64,000 nt of DNA from Saccharopolyspora kobensis (GCF_900108315.1 NZ_FNVB01000004.1:124001-188000), one strand, 5' to 3'; counted from the stretch's first letter, positions 9,009 to 17,987 are shown. The notes: generated from the sequence alone by a model not told the origin. A program made the numbers and translations.

Positions 9009-9785
9009 GTGGCGGAACCGAAGAGCCTCCGGCGCCAGCGGAGGCACAGCAGCGAGAAGGCGCGGGGCATGGGCAAGTTCTGGCTCGGCCTGGCGCGCGC
9101 GGTGTTCTACCCGCTGACCGGCGCGCTGGCCCGCACCGAGGTGCGCGGGCTGGAGAACATCCCGGCCGACGGCCCGGCACTGCTGGTGCTCAACCACGTC
9201 TCCCACCTGGACCCGGTGTTCGACGCGGTCACCGTGCACCGCGCCGCGCGGGTGCCGCGCTTCCTGGCCAAGCACACCCTGTGGAACGTCCCGGTGCTCA
9301 AGAACGTGCTGGTCGGCGTGGAGCAGATCCCGGTCTACCGCGGCACCGCGGACGCGCAGAAGAGCCTGCGGGACGCGCACCAGGCGCTGGGGCGCGGCAA
9401 GACGATCGTGATCTACCCGGACGGCACCATCACCAAGGATCCCGACGGCTGGCCGATGACGCCGAAGGTCGGGGTGGCCCGGCTGGCGCTGGCCCACGAC
9501 ATCCCGGTGATCCCGGCGGCCCGCTGGGGCACCAAGGACGTCTACGACCACTACAAGAAGCGCTTCCGCCCGTTCCCGCGCAAGACGGTGAAGTTCGTCT
9601 TCGGCGAGCCGCTGGACCTGTCGGCCTACCGCGGCATGGAGCACGACGGGCATGCGCTGCGCGAGGTCACCCACCTGGCCATGAACCGGGTGCGGGACCT
9701 GCTCGGCGAGATCCGCGGTGAGGAACCGCCCGCCGAGTTCTACAGCTCCGCGCGCAAGAAGCGTGGTGACGATGGCGCGGCCTGA
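9009..9785 (+). CDS. PlsC-type 1-acyl-glycerol-3-phosphate acyltransferase
   Basis: A 258-aa lysophospholipid acyltransferase at the membrane surface, predicted to add the second acyl chain in phosphatidate synthesis. The catalytic NHxxxD motif is present ([11 protein letters not shown], about residues 61-71), followed by the glycerol-phosphate site (YPDGTITKD in place of the common FPEGTRS). The GTG start at 9009 has AGGAG upstream. It overlaps gpsA by 14 nt, which fits: GpsA makes the glycerol-3-phosphate that this pathway uses. Acyl donor and exact substrate are not determined. Confidence 0.88.
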   Translation: MAEPKSLRRQRRHSSEKARGMGKFWLGLARAVFYPLTGALARTEVRGLENIPADGPALLVLNHVSHLDPVFDAVTVHRAARVPRFLAKHTLWNVPVLKNVLVGVEQIPVYRGTADAQKSLRDAHQALGRGKTIVIYPDGTITKDPDGWPMTPKVGVARLALAHDIPVIPAARWGTKDVYDHYKKRFRPFPRKTVKFVFGEPLDLSAYRGMEHDGHALREVTHLAMNRVRDLLGEIRGEEPPAEFYSSARKKRGDDGAA

Positions 9786-10779
9786 GCGGATCGCGGTGCT
9801 CGGCGCGGGCTCCTGGGGCACCACCTTCGCCAAGGTCCTCGCCGACGCGGGCAGCGACGTCGTCCTGTGGGCGCGCCGCGCGGAGGTCGCCGAGGCGATC
9901 AACGGATCCCGCTGCAACGCCGGGTACCTGCCCGGCGTCCGCCTGCCGGAGTCGTTGCGGGCCACCGACGACGCGGCCGCCGCGGTGCACGACGCCGACG
10001 TGGTGGTGCTGGCGGTGCCCAGCCAGACGCTGCGCGAGAACCTCGCGGGCTGGCAGCCGCTGCTGCCCGCGGGCGCGACGCTGGTGAGCCTGGCCAAGGG
10101 CGTCGAGCTGAGCACCCTGAAGCGGATGAGCGAGGTCATCGGCGAGGTCGCGGACGTGCCGATGGAGCAGGTCGCGGTGGTGTCCGGGCCGAACCTGGCC
10201 AAGGAGATCGCCGCCGAGCAGCCGACCGCGACCGTGGTGGCCTGCGCCGACCACGACCGCGCGATCGCCCTGCAGCACGCCTGCTCCACGCCGTACTTCC
10301 GGCCGTACACCAACACCGATCTGATCGGCATCGAGATCGCCGGTGCGTGCAAGAACGTGATCGCGCTGGCCTGCGGGATGGCGGTCGGCCTCGGATTCGG
10401 GCACAACACGATGTCCTCGCTGATCACCCGCGGCCTGGCCGAGACAACGCGGCTGGGCGTCGCGCTCGGGGCCGACCCGATGACGTTCGCCGGGCTGGCC
10501 GGGCTGGGCGATCTGGTCGCCACCTGCATGTCGCCGCTGTCGCGCAACCGGACCTTCGGCGAACGGCTCGGGCGCGGCGAGACCCTGGCGCAAGCGCAGG
10601 AAGCGGCGCACGGCCAGGTCTCCGAGGGCGTGAAGTCCTGCTCGTCGATCCGCCAGCTCGCCGCCCGGCACGGCGTGGAGATGCCGATCACCGACGTGGT
10701 GCACCGCGTCTGCCACGAAGGGCTCCAGCCGGGCCCGGCGGCGGCGGAACTCCTCGGCCGCGAGCGCAAACCGGAGTGA
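9772..10779 (+). CDS. gpsA: NAD(P)-dependent glycerol-3-phosphate dehydrogenase
   Basis: GpsA (335 aa) reduces dihydroxyacetone phosphate to sn-glycerol-3-phosphate for phospholipids. The N-terminal Rossmann motif is [21 protein letters not shown] and [22 protein letters not shown] contain the active-site lysines. The ATG at 9772 gives the normal family length; the longer frame from 9718 only overlaps the acyltransferase further. It is translationally overlapped with the upstream acyltransferase. The mycobacterial order continues directly to ddl, but here 5.3 kb intervenes. Confidence 0.96.
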   Translation: MARPERIAVLGAGSWGTTFAKVLADAGSDVVLWARRAEVAEAINGSRCNAGYLPGVRLPESLRATDDAAAAVHDADVVVLAVPSQTLRENLAGWQPLLPAGATLVSLAKGVELSTLKRMSEVIGEVADVPMEQVAVVSGPNLAKEIAAEQPTATVVACADHDRAIALQHACSTPYFRPYTNTDLIGIEIAGACKNVIALACGMAVGLGFGHNTMSSLITRGLAETTRLGVALGADPMTFAGLAGLGDLVATCMSPLSRNRTFGERLGRGETLAQAQEAAHGQVSEGVKSCSSIRQLAARHGVEMPITDVVHRVCHEGLQPGPAAAELLGRERKPE

Positions 10780-10810
10780 ACGAGAACTTCCAGGCTCGTT
10801 TTGCGCAGCG

Positions 10811-10910
10811 GTAGCGGAACCTCAGCCGCCGCCTGGCTCCGGGGCCCGTGTCCAATGCGCGGCGAACGGGCTGTCCTCGCCAGGCGGCGCCTGAGAACCC
10901 GCGGCGGTGC
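10811..10910 (+). repeat. Dispersed hairpin element, copy B
   Basis: A full hairpin copy about 30 nt after the gpsA stop. Flank AGCGGAAC, then arm CTCAGCCGCCGCCTGG (10821-10836) paired with CCAGGCGGCGCCTGAG (10880-10895), one mismatch in 16, then AACCCGCGGCGGTGC. The apical part contains CTCCGGGGCCCG and CGGGCTGTCCTCG. The 3' AAGCGGC/GCCGCTT module of other copies is not recognisable here. Confidence 0.75.
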
Positions 10911-11029
10911 ATGCTCACCTTGCGGTCTGAGCACGTGGATCGCCGCGCCTGCGGCGCCAGCGGAGATGAACAGGTTCAACAGCGGGGCACGGCGTTGGCC
11001 CACAGCGATTCGTTAGGTGAGTGGTGAGC

Positions 11030-12130
11030 ATGTCGGAACTCGGCGACGGCACGCGGTGCGTGCGGGGCGGGCACCCGGAGCCGGTCAGCGGTACGCCGAT
11101 GCTGCCGGGGCCGGTGTTCGCCGCGCCGTTCCACCTCGGCGAGGACTTCCAGGGCGGTGACTTCTACGGCCGGGCGGGCAATCCCACCTGGCGGGCGCTG
11201 GAAGCGGCGATCGGCGACCTCGACGGCGGGCACTGCCTGCTGCTGCCCTCGGGCATGGCCGCGATCAGCACGGTGCTGCGCGCGGTCCTGCGCCGCGGTG
11301 ATGCGCTGGTCGTGCCCAGCGACGGCTACTACGCGACGCGGAACTTCGTGCGCGACGAGCTCACCGAGCTGGAGCTGGACGTCCGGGAGATCGGCACGCC
11401 CGGCCCGTGGACCGACGACGTCTTCGCCGGAGTCCGCCTGGTGCTGCTGGAAACCCCGTCGAACCCGGGGCTGGACGTGTGCGACATCGCCGAGCTCGCC
11501 GAGCGCGCGCACCGCGCGGGCGCACTGCTCGCGGTGGACAACACCACGGCGACGCCGCTGGGGCAGCGCCCGCTGGAGCTGGGCGCGGACATCGTCATCG
11601 CCAGCGACACCAAGGCGCTGGCCGGGCACAGCGATCTGCTGATGGGGCACGTGTCGGTGCGCGACCCGGAGCTGGCCGAACGGCTGGTGCGCGCGCGGAC
11701 GCTGTCCGGCGCCATCCCCGGGCCGTTCGAGACCTGGCTGGTGCACCGCAGCATGGGCACGCTCGACCTGCGCCTGGCGCGGCAGGCCGAGAACGCCGCC
11801 GCGCTCGTCGCCGCGCTGCGGGAACATCCCGCGATCTCCGGTTTGCGCTGGCCGGGTTCGCCCGGCGACCCGTCGCACGAGCTCGCCCGGCGGCAGATGC
11901 GCCGCTGGGGCGGGGTGTTCCGGTTCGAGCTGGCCGACGCTGCGGCGGTGGAGGAGTTCGTCCGCCGCAGCGAGCTGGTGGTGGCGGCGACGAGCTTCGG
12001 CGGCCTGCACAGCACCGTCGACCGCCGCGCGCAGTGGGGAGACCCGGTGCCGGAGGGCTTCGTCCGCTTCTCCGCGGGCTGCGAAGACCCGGCAGACCTC
12101 GTCGCCGACGTCCTCCAAGCACTCGCCTGA
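11030..12130 (+). CDS. Cys/Met-metabolism PLP-dependent enzyme (cystathionine gamma-lyase/synthase-like)
   Basis: A 366-aa fold-type I PLP enzyme of the Cys/Met metabolism family. Visible are the cofactor region (LPSGMAAISTVLRAVL), the aspartate strand LLAVDNTTATPLGQRPLELGAD and the PLP lysine in IASDTKALAGHSD (about K201), then FETWLVHRSMGTLDLRL. The usual substrates are cystathionine or O-acylhomoserine; the exact reaction cannot be assigned. The ATG at 11030 has AGGTGAG 8 nt upstream; GTG codons at 11021 and 11024 are alternatives. A cysteine-dioxygenase-like gene follows downstream, suggesting a link to cysteine turnover. Confidence 0.85.
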   Translation: MSELGDGTRCVRGGHPEPVSGTPMLPGPVFAAPFHLGEDFQGGDFYGRAGNPTWRALEAAIGDLDGGHCLLLPSGMAAISTVLRAVLRRGDALVVPSDGYYATRNFVRDELTELELDVREIGTPGPWTDDVFAGVRLVLLETPSNPGLDVCDIAELAERAHRAGALLAVDNTTATPLGQRPLELGADIVIASDTKALAGHSDLLMGHVSVRDPELAERLVRARTLSGAIPGPFETWLVHRSMGTLDLRLARQAENAAALVAALREHPAISGLRWPGSPGDPSHELARRQMRRWGGVFRFELADAAAVEEFVRRSELVVAATSFGGLHSTVDRRAQWGDPVPEGFVRFSAGCEDPADLVADVLQALA

Positions 12131-12148
12131 CAGGACCGCCTCACAGTC

Positions 12149-12251
12149 CCGCCTCTCCGCGATTTTCAGTGGTGGTGGCGTTGGGGCGTTGTCTCGCGTT
12201 TTCGGGTTTCTTGTGGCTGGGTTGCGTCACGGTCCGCTGAGGTGCGGTTGG
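12149..12251 (-). repeat. 102-bp repeat, second copy lies inside kdpB
   Basis: Read on the minus strand, this segment matches 59261-59362 with 86 identical bases of 102 and no gaps. It begins CAACCGCACCTCAG and ends ACTGAAAATCGCGGAGAGG. An open frame through it on the minus strand reads VTQPSHKKP ... TTTENRGEA, the same peptide found in the KdpB N-terminal extension. Here it lies in the gap after the PLP-enzyme gene and is not part of a recognised gene. Confidence 0.85.
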
Positions 12252-12342
12252 GTGGGCATCGGGACTGTGCTCGGCAAAGTCGTCCTGGGTGGGGTTGTGC
12301 GGCAGTTTTGCCGGTAACTGACCGGACGTTCCGGGCGCCCGC

Positions 12343-12370
12343 GGTGTCAGTTCCAGGCAGAACTGACACC
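12343..12370. repeat. Perfect 11-bp hairpin between genes
   Basis: GGTGTCAGTTC and GAACTGACACC pair perfectly around CAGGCA. It may be a terminator for the PLP-enzyme gene 213 nt upstream or a protein site. The rest of the 560-nt gap 12131-12691 holds the 102-bp repeat, this hairpin and the palindrome at 12410; no gene is supported there. Confidence 0.6.
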
Positions 12371-12409
12371 CGTCCCGGCCGGACCTTGCCGGGGCCTTGA
12401 CTGGGTGAT

Positions 12410-12433
12410 GGTCAATTTCGTGCGAAATCGACC
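12410..12433. repeat. Near-perfect GGTC-ATTTCG palindrome (copy 1)
   Basis: The 24-bp palindrome has half-sites GGTCAATTTCG and CGAAATCGACC around TG, with one mismatched pair. A sister copy lies between kdpC and kdpD (62203-62226) with half-sites GGTCAACTTCG and GAGAAATCGACC. Function unknown. Confidence 0.6.
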
Positions 12434-12691
12434 GCGGCCTACGGTGGCGACGGTGGTGGTGTGGGCTGGGGCACACTCCGTGGTGTGAGATCTCGCCGGG
12501 GCGAGTTGACGGGGCCTCGTCCGGACTGGTTGAGTTCTCGGCATGTTGTTGCGCGCCATGACCGGTCGGCGGGGTCACATCGACCTCCACCGCGTTGCCA
12601 GCGCGCTCTGTTCTTCGTGCTGATCGATCCCCGGTAATCCCCGGGCTCTCGCACGCCCGGAATCCCCACCCGATCCCGAAGGACTTCGCAC

Positions 12692-13174
12692 GTGTTCGCC
12701 GTTCCGCCGAATACCCTGGCCGTCGCTGCCGATCTGACCACCGCGCACCCGGTGCGCATCGCCCGGGAGCTCGCCACCGACCGCGGTTCCTGGACCCACC
12801 TGCTGCGCTACGACCCCGATCAGCGCTGGTTCGGCCTGCTGGCCCGCACCGAGCACTACGAGGCGTGGCTGCTGAGCTGGCTGCCGGGCCAGCGCACCGA
12901 GCTGCACGACCACGGCGGCGCCACCGGTGCCTTCACCATCGTCGCCGGTGACCTCACCGAGCGCGTCGTGCGCGGTGGGACCACCGAGGTGCTGCACCAG
13001 CTCACCGCCGGGCAGTCCCGCGCGTTCGGCCCCGACTACGTGCACCAGGTGACCAACTCCGGGCCCGATCCGGCGGTGAGCATCCACGTCTACCGCCCGG
13101 TCCGCTCGTCGATGACGACCTACGCGCACGACCCGATCACCGGTCTGCGTCCGGTGGACACCCGCTCCGCCTGA
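12692..13174 (+). CDS. Cysteine dioxygenase-like cupin protein
   Basis: A 160-aa cupin of the cysteine dioxygenase type I family, which oxidises cysteine to cysteine sulfinate with a mononuclear iron. The metal ligands are visible: the first two histidines in TELHDHGGATGAF (about residues 70-82) and the third in DYVHQVTN (about H115). The GTG at 12692 has GAAGGA about 9 nt upstream. It sits downstream of a Cys/Met PLP enzyme, consistent with cysteine catabolism. Other thiol dioxygenases share this fold, so the substrate is inferred. Confidence 0.85.
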   Translation: MFAVPPNTLAVAADLTTAHPVRIARELATDRGSWTHLLRYDPDQRWFGLLARTEHYEAWLLSWLPGQRTELHDHGGATGAFTIVAGDLTERVVRGGTTEVLHQLTAGQSRAFGPDYVHQVTNSGPDPAVSIHVYRPVRSSMTTYAHDPITGLRPVDTRSA

Positions 13175-13200
13175 GCGGGTGTCCACAGTGGACGCTGGAC

Positions 13201-13614
13201 TCAGGTGGTCTTGGTGAAGTGGAACGACGAGATGGCGAAGCCGGACGTCAGGTAGCGGCGGTGCGCCGCGTGCCGGTGGGTGCCGGAGTCGAGGTGCACC
13301 TGGCCGGCGCCGATCCGCCGCGCCTCCTCGTCGATCCACGCCAGCAGCGTGGCACCGTGCCCCTGGCGGCGCGCGCTCGATGCGGTCACCAGGTCGTCGA
13401 CGTAGATGTGGCGGCCCCAGGCGAAGCACAGCCCGGAGCGGAATCCGGCGACCGCGACCACCTCGCCGTCGCTGACCGCGGCGACCATCCGGTAGCCCTG
13501 CGCCCGCTGCTGCTCGGCCTGGGCCAGGAAGTCCTCCGGCGAGCCGATGTCCGGGCGCAGTTCGCGCAGGACCGGGTAGGCCGGGGTGAAGTCGTCGAGC
13601 TCGTGGACGGTCAT
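13201..13614 (-). CDS. GNAT-family N-acetyltransferase
   Basis: A 137-aa acetyltransferase. The acetyl-CoA loop is RRQGHGATLLAWI (about residues 82-94), after the strand HIYVDDLVTASSARR. The C-terminal part, LDSGTHRHAAHRRYLTSGF, matches small GNATs that modify amines. The ATG at 13614 overlaps the stop of the upstream flavoprotein gene (ATGA), so the two are translationally coupled. Substrate unknown. Confidence 0.85.
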   Translation of the reverse strand: MTVHELDDFTPAYPVLRELRPDIGSPEDFLAQAEQQRAQGYRMVAAVSDGEVVAVAGFRSGLCFAWGRHIYVDDLVTASSARRQGHGATLLAWIDEEARRIGAGQVHLDSGTHRHAAHRRYLTSGFAISSFHFTKTT

Positions 13615-14273
13615 GCCGGGTACCTCCGCTCCAGCACGTGCGCCGGGATCCCGAACTCCGGCGCCAGGTCGTCGGACGGTTCGGGCGCGCCCCACCGCGT
13701 TTCCAGCGGCAGGACTCCGGCCCACGCCTTGTCCGCCTCGACGTCCTCGGGATCGTCCTTGGGTCCTCCGCCGCGCATCTTCACCGAGGCTTCGGTCAGG
13801 TCGAGCGCGATGACGGCGGTCGCGGCCAGCTCCCGCTTGTTCGGCTGCCGGGCGTGCTCCCACGATCCGGGCGCCAGGTGGTCGGTGATCACCTGCAGCG
13901 CCCGCCACTTCTCGTCGGGGTCGGTGACCGGGCGCGGGCGGCCGTGGATCATCGCGGACCGGTAGTTCACGGAGAAGTGGAACGCCGAGCGCGCGTAGAC
14001 GATGCCGTCGAGATGCGTCACCGTCACGCAGATCTCCGGCTCGCCCGACGCCTCCCGCAGGCTCCGCGCGCCCGTGGAGCCGTGCAGGTAGAGCGTGTCG
14101 CCGCTGCGGCCGTAACCGGTGGGCAGCACCCGGGGCGCGTCGTCGACCACCACACCGAGGTGGCAGATCAGACCGGCGTCGAGCACCGCGTGCAGCTCCT
14201 CGCGCTCGGTGCGGGCGCGCTCGCTGCCGCGGCGGATCGTGGACCGTTCGGTGGGGGAGAGCTGTGAGGTCAC
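13611..14273 (-). CDS. Pyridoxamine 5'-phosphate oxidase-family flavoprotein
   Basis: A 220-aa protein of the PPOX/split-barrel FMN-binding family. Visible are LICHLGVVVDDAPRVLPTGYG, LYLHGSTGARSL, VYARSAFHFSVNYRSAMIHGR and a C-terminal Trp-rich part typical of actinobacterial FMN/F420-binding relatives. The GTG at 14273 is preferred (VTSQLSPTERSTIRRG); the longer frame would run into the divergent mocR start. It is coupled to the GNAT gene and divergent from a MocR regulator, a frequent pairing in which the PLP-binding regulator controls a pyridoxamine-oxidase-like gene. True substrate unknown. Confidence 0.82.
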   Translation of the reverse strand: MTSQLSPTERSTIRRGSERARTEREELHAVLDAGLICHLGVVVDDAPRVLPTGYGRSGDTLYLHGSTGARSLREASGEPEICVTVTHLDGIVYARSAFHFSVNYRSAMIHGRPRPVTDPDEKWRALQVITDHLAPGSWEHARQPNKRELAATAVIALDLTEASVKMRGGGPKDDPEDVEADKAWAGVLPLETRWGAPEPSDDLAPEFGIPAHVLERRYPA

Positions 14274-14296
14274 GGACACCAGGATCTTCTGGCAAG

Positions 14297-14315
14297 TGGC
14301 ATTATCGAAGTGCCA
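14297..14315. promoter_or_regulatory. Inverted repeat in the PPOX-mocR divergent region
   Basis: TGGCA and TGCCA are separated by 9 nt (14297-14315) in the 60-nt gap between the two start codons. It is the best candidate for the MocR operator by position; binding is inferred. Confidence 0.45.
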
Positions 14316-14333
14316 ATCGGGGAGAATTTCGAA

Positions 14334-15740
14334 ATGCCACATGCCGTGCCCGCGAGCTCACCGCTGCTGGAGCTCGCCATCGACCTGCGCCGCGACGACC
14401 CGCGACCGCTCGCCGTTCAGCTCGCCGACGCGCTCCGGCACGCGGCCACCATCGGCCAGCTGCGCGGCGGCGACCGGTTGCCGTCGACCCGCGCGCTCGC
14501 CCGGCACCTGGAAGTCAGCCGCACCGTGACGGCCGCCGCTTACGAGCAGCTGCACGCCGAGGGCTGGATCGCCGGCCGGCACGGCTCGGGGACCTACGTC
14601 ACGACGAGCCCGCCCGGTGCGCGGGTGGAAGGGCCGGACCGCGGAGCCCGGGTCGCGGGCGAGGCCCCGCAGCCGAACGTGGTGCTGACGCCGGGCGTGC
14701 CCTGGGCCGAGGGCATCGACCGAGCGGCGTGGCGGCGGGCGTGGCGGGCGGCGGCCGATGTGGCTCCGGACTGGAAGCCGCACCGAGCGGGCGTGCCCGC
14801 CTACCGGGAAGCCGTCGTCGAGCACCTGCTGCGGCACCGCGGTCTGGTGCTGGGCGGGCTGACCGTCGACAACGTGCTGGCCACCGGCGGCACCACCGCC
14901 GCGGTCATCGAGCTGGCGTCCGCCGTGCTGGAGCCGGGCGATGCCATCGCGGTGGAGGAGCCCGGCTACCAGCGCGCGGTCGGCGCGCTGAAGTCGGTCG
15001 GCGTGCGGGTCGTCCCGGCCCGGGTGGACCACGCCGGGATCGTGGTCGACGCCATCCCGGAGGGCGTGCGCGCGGTCTACTGCTCCCCGGCGCACCAGTA
15101 CCCGATCGGCGGACGGTTGCCCGCGGAGCGCCGGATCGCGCTGGTGGAGCGGGCGCGCGCCGAGGGGTGGCTGATCGTCGAGGACGACTACGACGGGGAG
15201 CTGCGCTACGACGTCGCGCCGCTGCCGGTGCTCGCGTCGATGGCACCGGACGTCGTGGTGCACCTGGGCACCACGAGCAAGATCATCTCGCCGACGCTGG
15301 GCGTGGGCTGGATGCTCGCCCCGGACCGGGTCGCCGCGGCGGTGGTGGAGCGCCGCGAGCTCACCGGCACGAGCCCGGCGGCCGCGGGCCAGCGAGTGCT
15401 GGCGGAGTTCGCCCGAAACGGGGACCTCGGCAGGCACCTGCGCCGCTTGCGGCGGGAGCTCTCCCAGCGCCGGGCGCTGGTGGTGGAGGGCCTGGCGAGC
15501 GAGGGCGTGGAGGTGTTCGGCGACCGCGCAGGCGCGCACGTGGTGCTGCCCCTGCCGGACGCGGAGGCGGAGCAGCGAGTGGTCGCCGAGGCGGAGGAGC
15601 ACGGTCTGGTCCTCGACGGCCTGCGGCGGCATCACTGCGGCCCGCAGCAGTGGTTCGGCCTGGCCCTCGGATACGCCGCGTGCTCCCGGGACGAACTCGC
15701 CCGCGCCCTCCCGATCGTCGCCCACCTCTGCCACCCCTGA
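14334..15740 (+). CDS. MocR-family regulator (GntR HTH fused to aminotransferase-like domain)
   Basis: A 468-aa chimeric regulator. Residues 10-80 are a GntR winged helix (RPLAVQLADALRHAATIGQL, then LPSTRALARHLEVSRTVTAAAYEQL). From about residue 115 an aminotransferase-like domain binds PLP, with the Schiff-base lysine in HLGTTSKIISPTLGVGWML (about K315). MocR proteins such as PdxR and GabR sense PLP or amines. The ATG at 14334 has GGGGAG 9 nt upstream; the GTG at 14310 is less likely. The divergent PPOX gene is the expected target and vitamin B6 the likely effector, but neither is proven. Confidence 0.88.
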   Translation: MPHAVPASSPLLELAIDLRRDDPRPLAVQLADALRHAATIGQLRGGDRLPSTRALARHLEVSRTVTAAAYEQLHAEGWIAGRHGSGTYVTTSPPGARVEGPDRGARVAGEAPQPNVVLTPGVPWAEGIDRAAWRRAWRAAADVAPDWKPHRAGVPAYREAVVEHLLRHRGLVLGGLTVDNVLATGGTTAAVIELASAVLEPGDAIAVEEPGYQRAVGALKSVGVRVVPARVDHAGIVVDAIPEGVRAVYCSPAHQYPIGGRLPAERRIALVERARAEGWLIVEDDYDGELRYDVAPLPVLASMAPDVVVHLGTTSKIISPTLGVGWMLAPDRVAAAVVERRELTGTSPAAAGQRVLAEFARNGDLGRHLRRLRRELSQRRALVVEGLASEGVEVFGDRAGAHVVLPLPDAEAEQRVVAEAEEHGLVLDGLRRHHCGPQQWFGLALGYAACSRDELARALPIVAHLCHP

Positions 15741-15846
15741 GCCCTACCGACCCCGAGTCCCGGCCACCCCTGAGCCCTACCACCCCTGAGTCCGTGCCGT
15801 CCCCGAGCCTCTGCCACCCCTGAGCCCCGGCCGTCCCCTGGCCCTC
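15730..15846 (+). repeat. Degenerate 16-17-bp tandem repeats over the mocR stop
   Basis: About seven imperfect units of the type CACCCCTGAGCCCTAC or CGTCCCCGAGCCTCTGC follow one another, beginning in the last codons of mocR. They probably arose by slippage. No function is evident. Confidence 0.6.
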
Positions 15847-15883
15847 GGCGCGTCCCGTGCCAGGGCTCGGCGCCGGGCGTGCG

Positions 15884-15940
15884 GCAATTTCAATTGAAAT
15901 CAGACGTCCGATTTCAATTGAAATTGCGGAGGTCCTCCGC
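15884..15940. repeat. 24-nt-period palindromic element, locus 1 (upstream of ddl)
   Basis: GCAATTTCAATTGAAATC (15884-15901) and GATTTCAATTGAAATTGC (15910-15927) are exact inverted copies separated by AGACGTCC. Each is itself built on the palindrome ATTTCAATTGAAAT. The palindrome GCGGAGG-T-CCTCCGC (15926-15940) follows immediately. Similar 18-8-18 units occur at 61426-61469 and 61523-61566, and a three-unit version at 49474-49541. The rest of the 365-nt gap before ddl holds the tandem repeat and no gene. Confidence 0.85.
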
Positions 15941-16105
15941 GCTGGGGGCGGGGCCGATGACGCGCCTCGGCGTGTCTGGTGTCCGACACGCCGGGGGAGA
16001 GGTGCGTGCGGAGCGCATCGGAGTGATCGCGGAGGGTCGTTCGGGTGATCTGGGCGGGCGCAGGTTGTGAAACGACATCATGGCTGGGCAGGTAGGGTCC
16101 GGCCC

Positions 16106-17197
16106 ATGACACAGCGCAAGACCCGGGTGGCGGTCGTCTTCGGCGGCCGCAGCACCGAACACGGCATTTCCTGCGTGTCCGCAGGCAGCGTGCTCGCGCA
16201 CCTGGACCCGGACCGCTTCGAGATCGTGCCGGTCGGCATCACCCGCGAGGGCGCCTGGGTGCTCGGCACCGACGACCCGGAGCAGCTGGCGATCCGGGAC
16301 CGCAGGGAGCCCGCGGTCGAGGCGGGCACCGCCATCGCGCTGCCCGGCGACCCCACCAAGCGCGACCTGGTGCTTCTGGAGCCGGAGCGGGGCGGCGAGG
16401 TGCTGGCTGCCGTCGACGTGGTGTTCCCGGTGCTGCACGGCGCCTTCGGCGAGGACGGCACCATCCAGGGCCTGCTGGAGATGGCCGACGTGCCCTACGT
16501 CGGGCCGGGCGTGCTGTCCAGCGCGGTGTCGATGGACAAGGAGTACACCAAGAAGCTGCTCGCCGCGGAGGGCCTGGCGGTCGGCCGCTACGAGGTCCTG
16601 CGCCGCGATCAGGCCACCCTGGACGACGCGCAGCGGGAGCGGCTCGGGCTGCCGGTGTTCGTCAAGCCCGCGCGCGCCGGCTCGTCGCTGGGCATCAGCA
16701 AGGTCACCGACTGGGCCGACCTGGACGCCGCGATCGCCGAGGCGCGGCGCACCGACCCGAAGGTGATCATCGAGGCCGCGGTGGTCGGCCGCGAGATCGA
16801 GTGCGGCGTGCTGGAGTTCCCGGACGGCCGCATCGAGGCCTCGCAGCCCGCCGAACTGCGCGTCACCGGCGAAACCGACTGGTACGACTACGAGTCCAAG
16901 TACCTCGACGACGTCACCGAGTTCGACATCCCGGCCAAGATCGGCGACGACGCGATCGAGCAGCTGCGCTCGGACGCGGTGCGCGCCTTCCGCGCGCTGG
17001 AGTGCCAGGGCCTGGCCCGGGTCGACTTCTTCCTGTCCGAGGCCGGCGAGCTGATCGTCAACGAGGTCAACACGATGCCGGGCTTCACGTCGATCTCGCT
17101 GTACCCGCGGATGTGGGCGCACAGCGGCGTGGACTACCCGACCCTGCTGGCCACCCTCATCGACACGGCGATCACCCGCGGCACCGGCCTGCGCTGA
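16106..17197 (+). CDS. ddl: D-alanine--D-alanine ligase
   Basis: Ddl (363 aa) joins two D-alanines with ATP for peptidoglycan precursors in the cytoplasm. The ATP-grasp family features are visible: [18 protein letters not shown] at the N-terminus, [36 protein letters not shown] and the metal-binding [20 protein letters not shown] at the end. The ATG at 16106 gives normal length; no strong ribosome-binding site is seen. The gene is convergent with a phosphodiesterase gene across a hairpin. Assignment to D-Ala-D-Ala rather than D-Ala-D-Lac specificity rests on the housekeeping context. Confidence 0.95.
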   Translation: MTQRKTRVAVVFGGRSTEHGISCVSAGSVLAHLDPDRFEIVPVGITREGAWVLGTDDPEQLAIRDRREPAVEAGTAIALPGDPTKRDLVLLEPERGGEVLAAVDVVFPVLHGAFGEDGTIQGLLEMADVPYVGPGVLSSAVSMDKEYTKKLLAAEGLAVGRYEVLRRDQATLDDAQRERLGLPVFVKPARAGSSLGISKVTDWADLDAAIAEARRTDPKVIIEAAVVGREIECGVLEFPDGRIEASQPAELRVTGETDWYDYESKYLDDVTEFDIPAKIGDDAIEQLRSDAVRAFRALECQGLARVDFFLSEAGELIVNEVNTMPGFTSISLYPRMWAHSGVDYPTLLATLIDTAITRGTGLR

Positions 17198-17204
17198 TCC
17201 CGGA

Positions 17205-17236
17205 CGGCCCCGGCCCCACCGCGGAGACCGGGGCCG
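17205..17236. terminator. Bidirectional hairpin between ddl and the phosphodiesterase gene
   Basis: CGGCCCCGG (17205-17213) pairs with CCGGGGCCG (17228-17236) in the 46-nt convergent gap. Confidence 0.7.
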
Positions 17237-17243
17237 TGCTGCG

Positions 17244-17954
17244 TCAAACGGCGTGGTGGAACGTCGTGGTCACGGTGCCGTCGTCGTCGATGCGGTGCAG
17301 GGCCATGCCGGGCGGGCCATCGCTGGACAGCAGCGGCCGGCGGTTCGGCGCGATACCGAGTTCGGACACGACGCCCGGAGCTCCGAGCACCGGCACACCG
17401 GCCAGCGAGGACACCAGCGGCGTGTGCACGTGTCCGGAGAGCACGGCCACCACGCGCGGGATCCGCTGGATCAGCCCGGACAGCGCTTCGGGGTTGGTGA
17501 GCGGAATGGCGTCGACGTAGGAGTGCCCGATCAGGACCGGCGGCTGGTGCACCGCGAGCACCACCTGGTCCGCTCCCTGCGCCGCGGCTTCGGCGGAGCG
17601 CGCGGTCTCCTTGCGGAGGAAGCCGTGGTCCTCGCCGGGCACCGTGACGTCCAGCCCGATCACCCGGACCTGCCCGGCTTCGATGACCGGGCAGCGGTCC
17701 TGCCGCAGCTCGGCGCGCAAGGTGGCCGGATCGTCGTGGTTGCCCGGGATGGCGATCCACGGCGGCCGGTCCCGCATCGCCTCGGCGAAGACCTGGTACT
17801 CCGCCGGTTCGCCGTGATCGCTGATGTCGCCGGTGACCACGACCGCGTCGGGGCGGCGAGCCGCGGACAGGTCGAGCACCCGCCGCAGCCGTTCGGCCGA
17901 GGCGGGGTCGTCGGTCAGGTGCGGGTCGCTCACGTGGAGCAGGGTGGCGCTCAT
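17244..17954 (-). CDS. Calcineurin-like phosphodiesterase (CpdA type)
   Basis: A 236-aa class III cyclic-nucleotide phosphodiesterase-like protein. All metal-binding motifs are present: HVSDPHL (residues 7-13), VTGDISDHG (about 39-47), IPGNHDD (about 68-74), LAVHQPP (about 133) and LSGHVHTPL (about 175). Homologues such as CpdA and mycobacterial Rv0805 hydrolyse 3',5'-cAMP, often as a side activity. It may lower cAMP, but the real substrate is open. Confidence 0.86.
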   Translation of the reverse strand: MSATLLHVSDPHLTDDPASAERLRRVLDLSAARRPDAVVVTGDISDHGEPAEYQVFAEAMRDRPPWIAIPGNHDDPATLRAELRQDRCPVIEAGQVRVIGLDVTVPGEDHGFLRKETARSAEAAAQGADQVVLAVHQPPVLIGHSYVDAIPLTNPEALSGLIQRIPRVVAVLSGHVHTPLVSSLAGVPVLGAPGVVSELGIAPNRRPLLSSDGPPGMALHRIDDDGTVTTTFHHAV

Positions 17955-17987
17955 GCGCCGAAGCTAGTGGATCTCCGGCCCGGGACG

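Noticed and set aside
12141-12590. 149-aa minus-strand open frame containing the repeat peptide
   Set aside because: No ribosome-binding site, low-complexity His/Pro/Arg composition, no family resemblance; its recognisable part is the 102-bp DNA repeat. Treated as repeat DNA rather than a gene.
15884-15927. CRISPR-like array (repeats with regular spacers)
   Set aside because: The repeats are palindromic and only 16-18 nt, spacers are 8 nt and similar between loci, there are only two or three units, and no cas genes are in the window.
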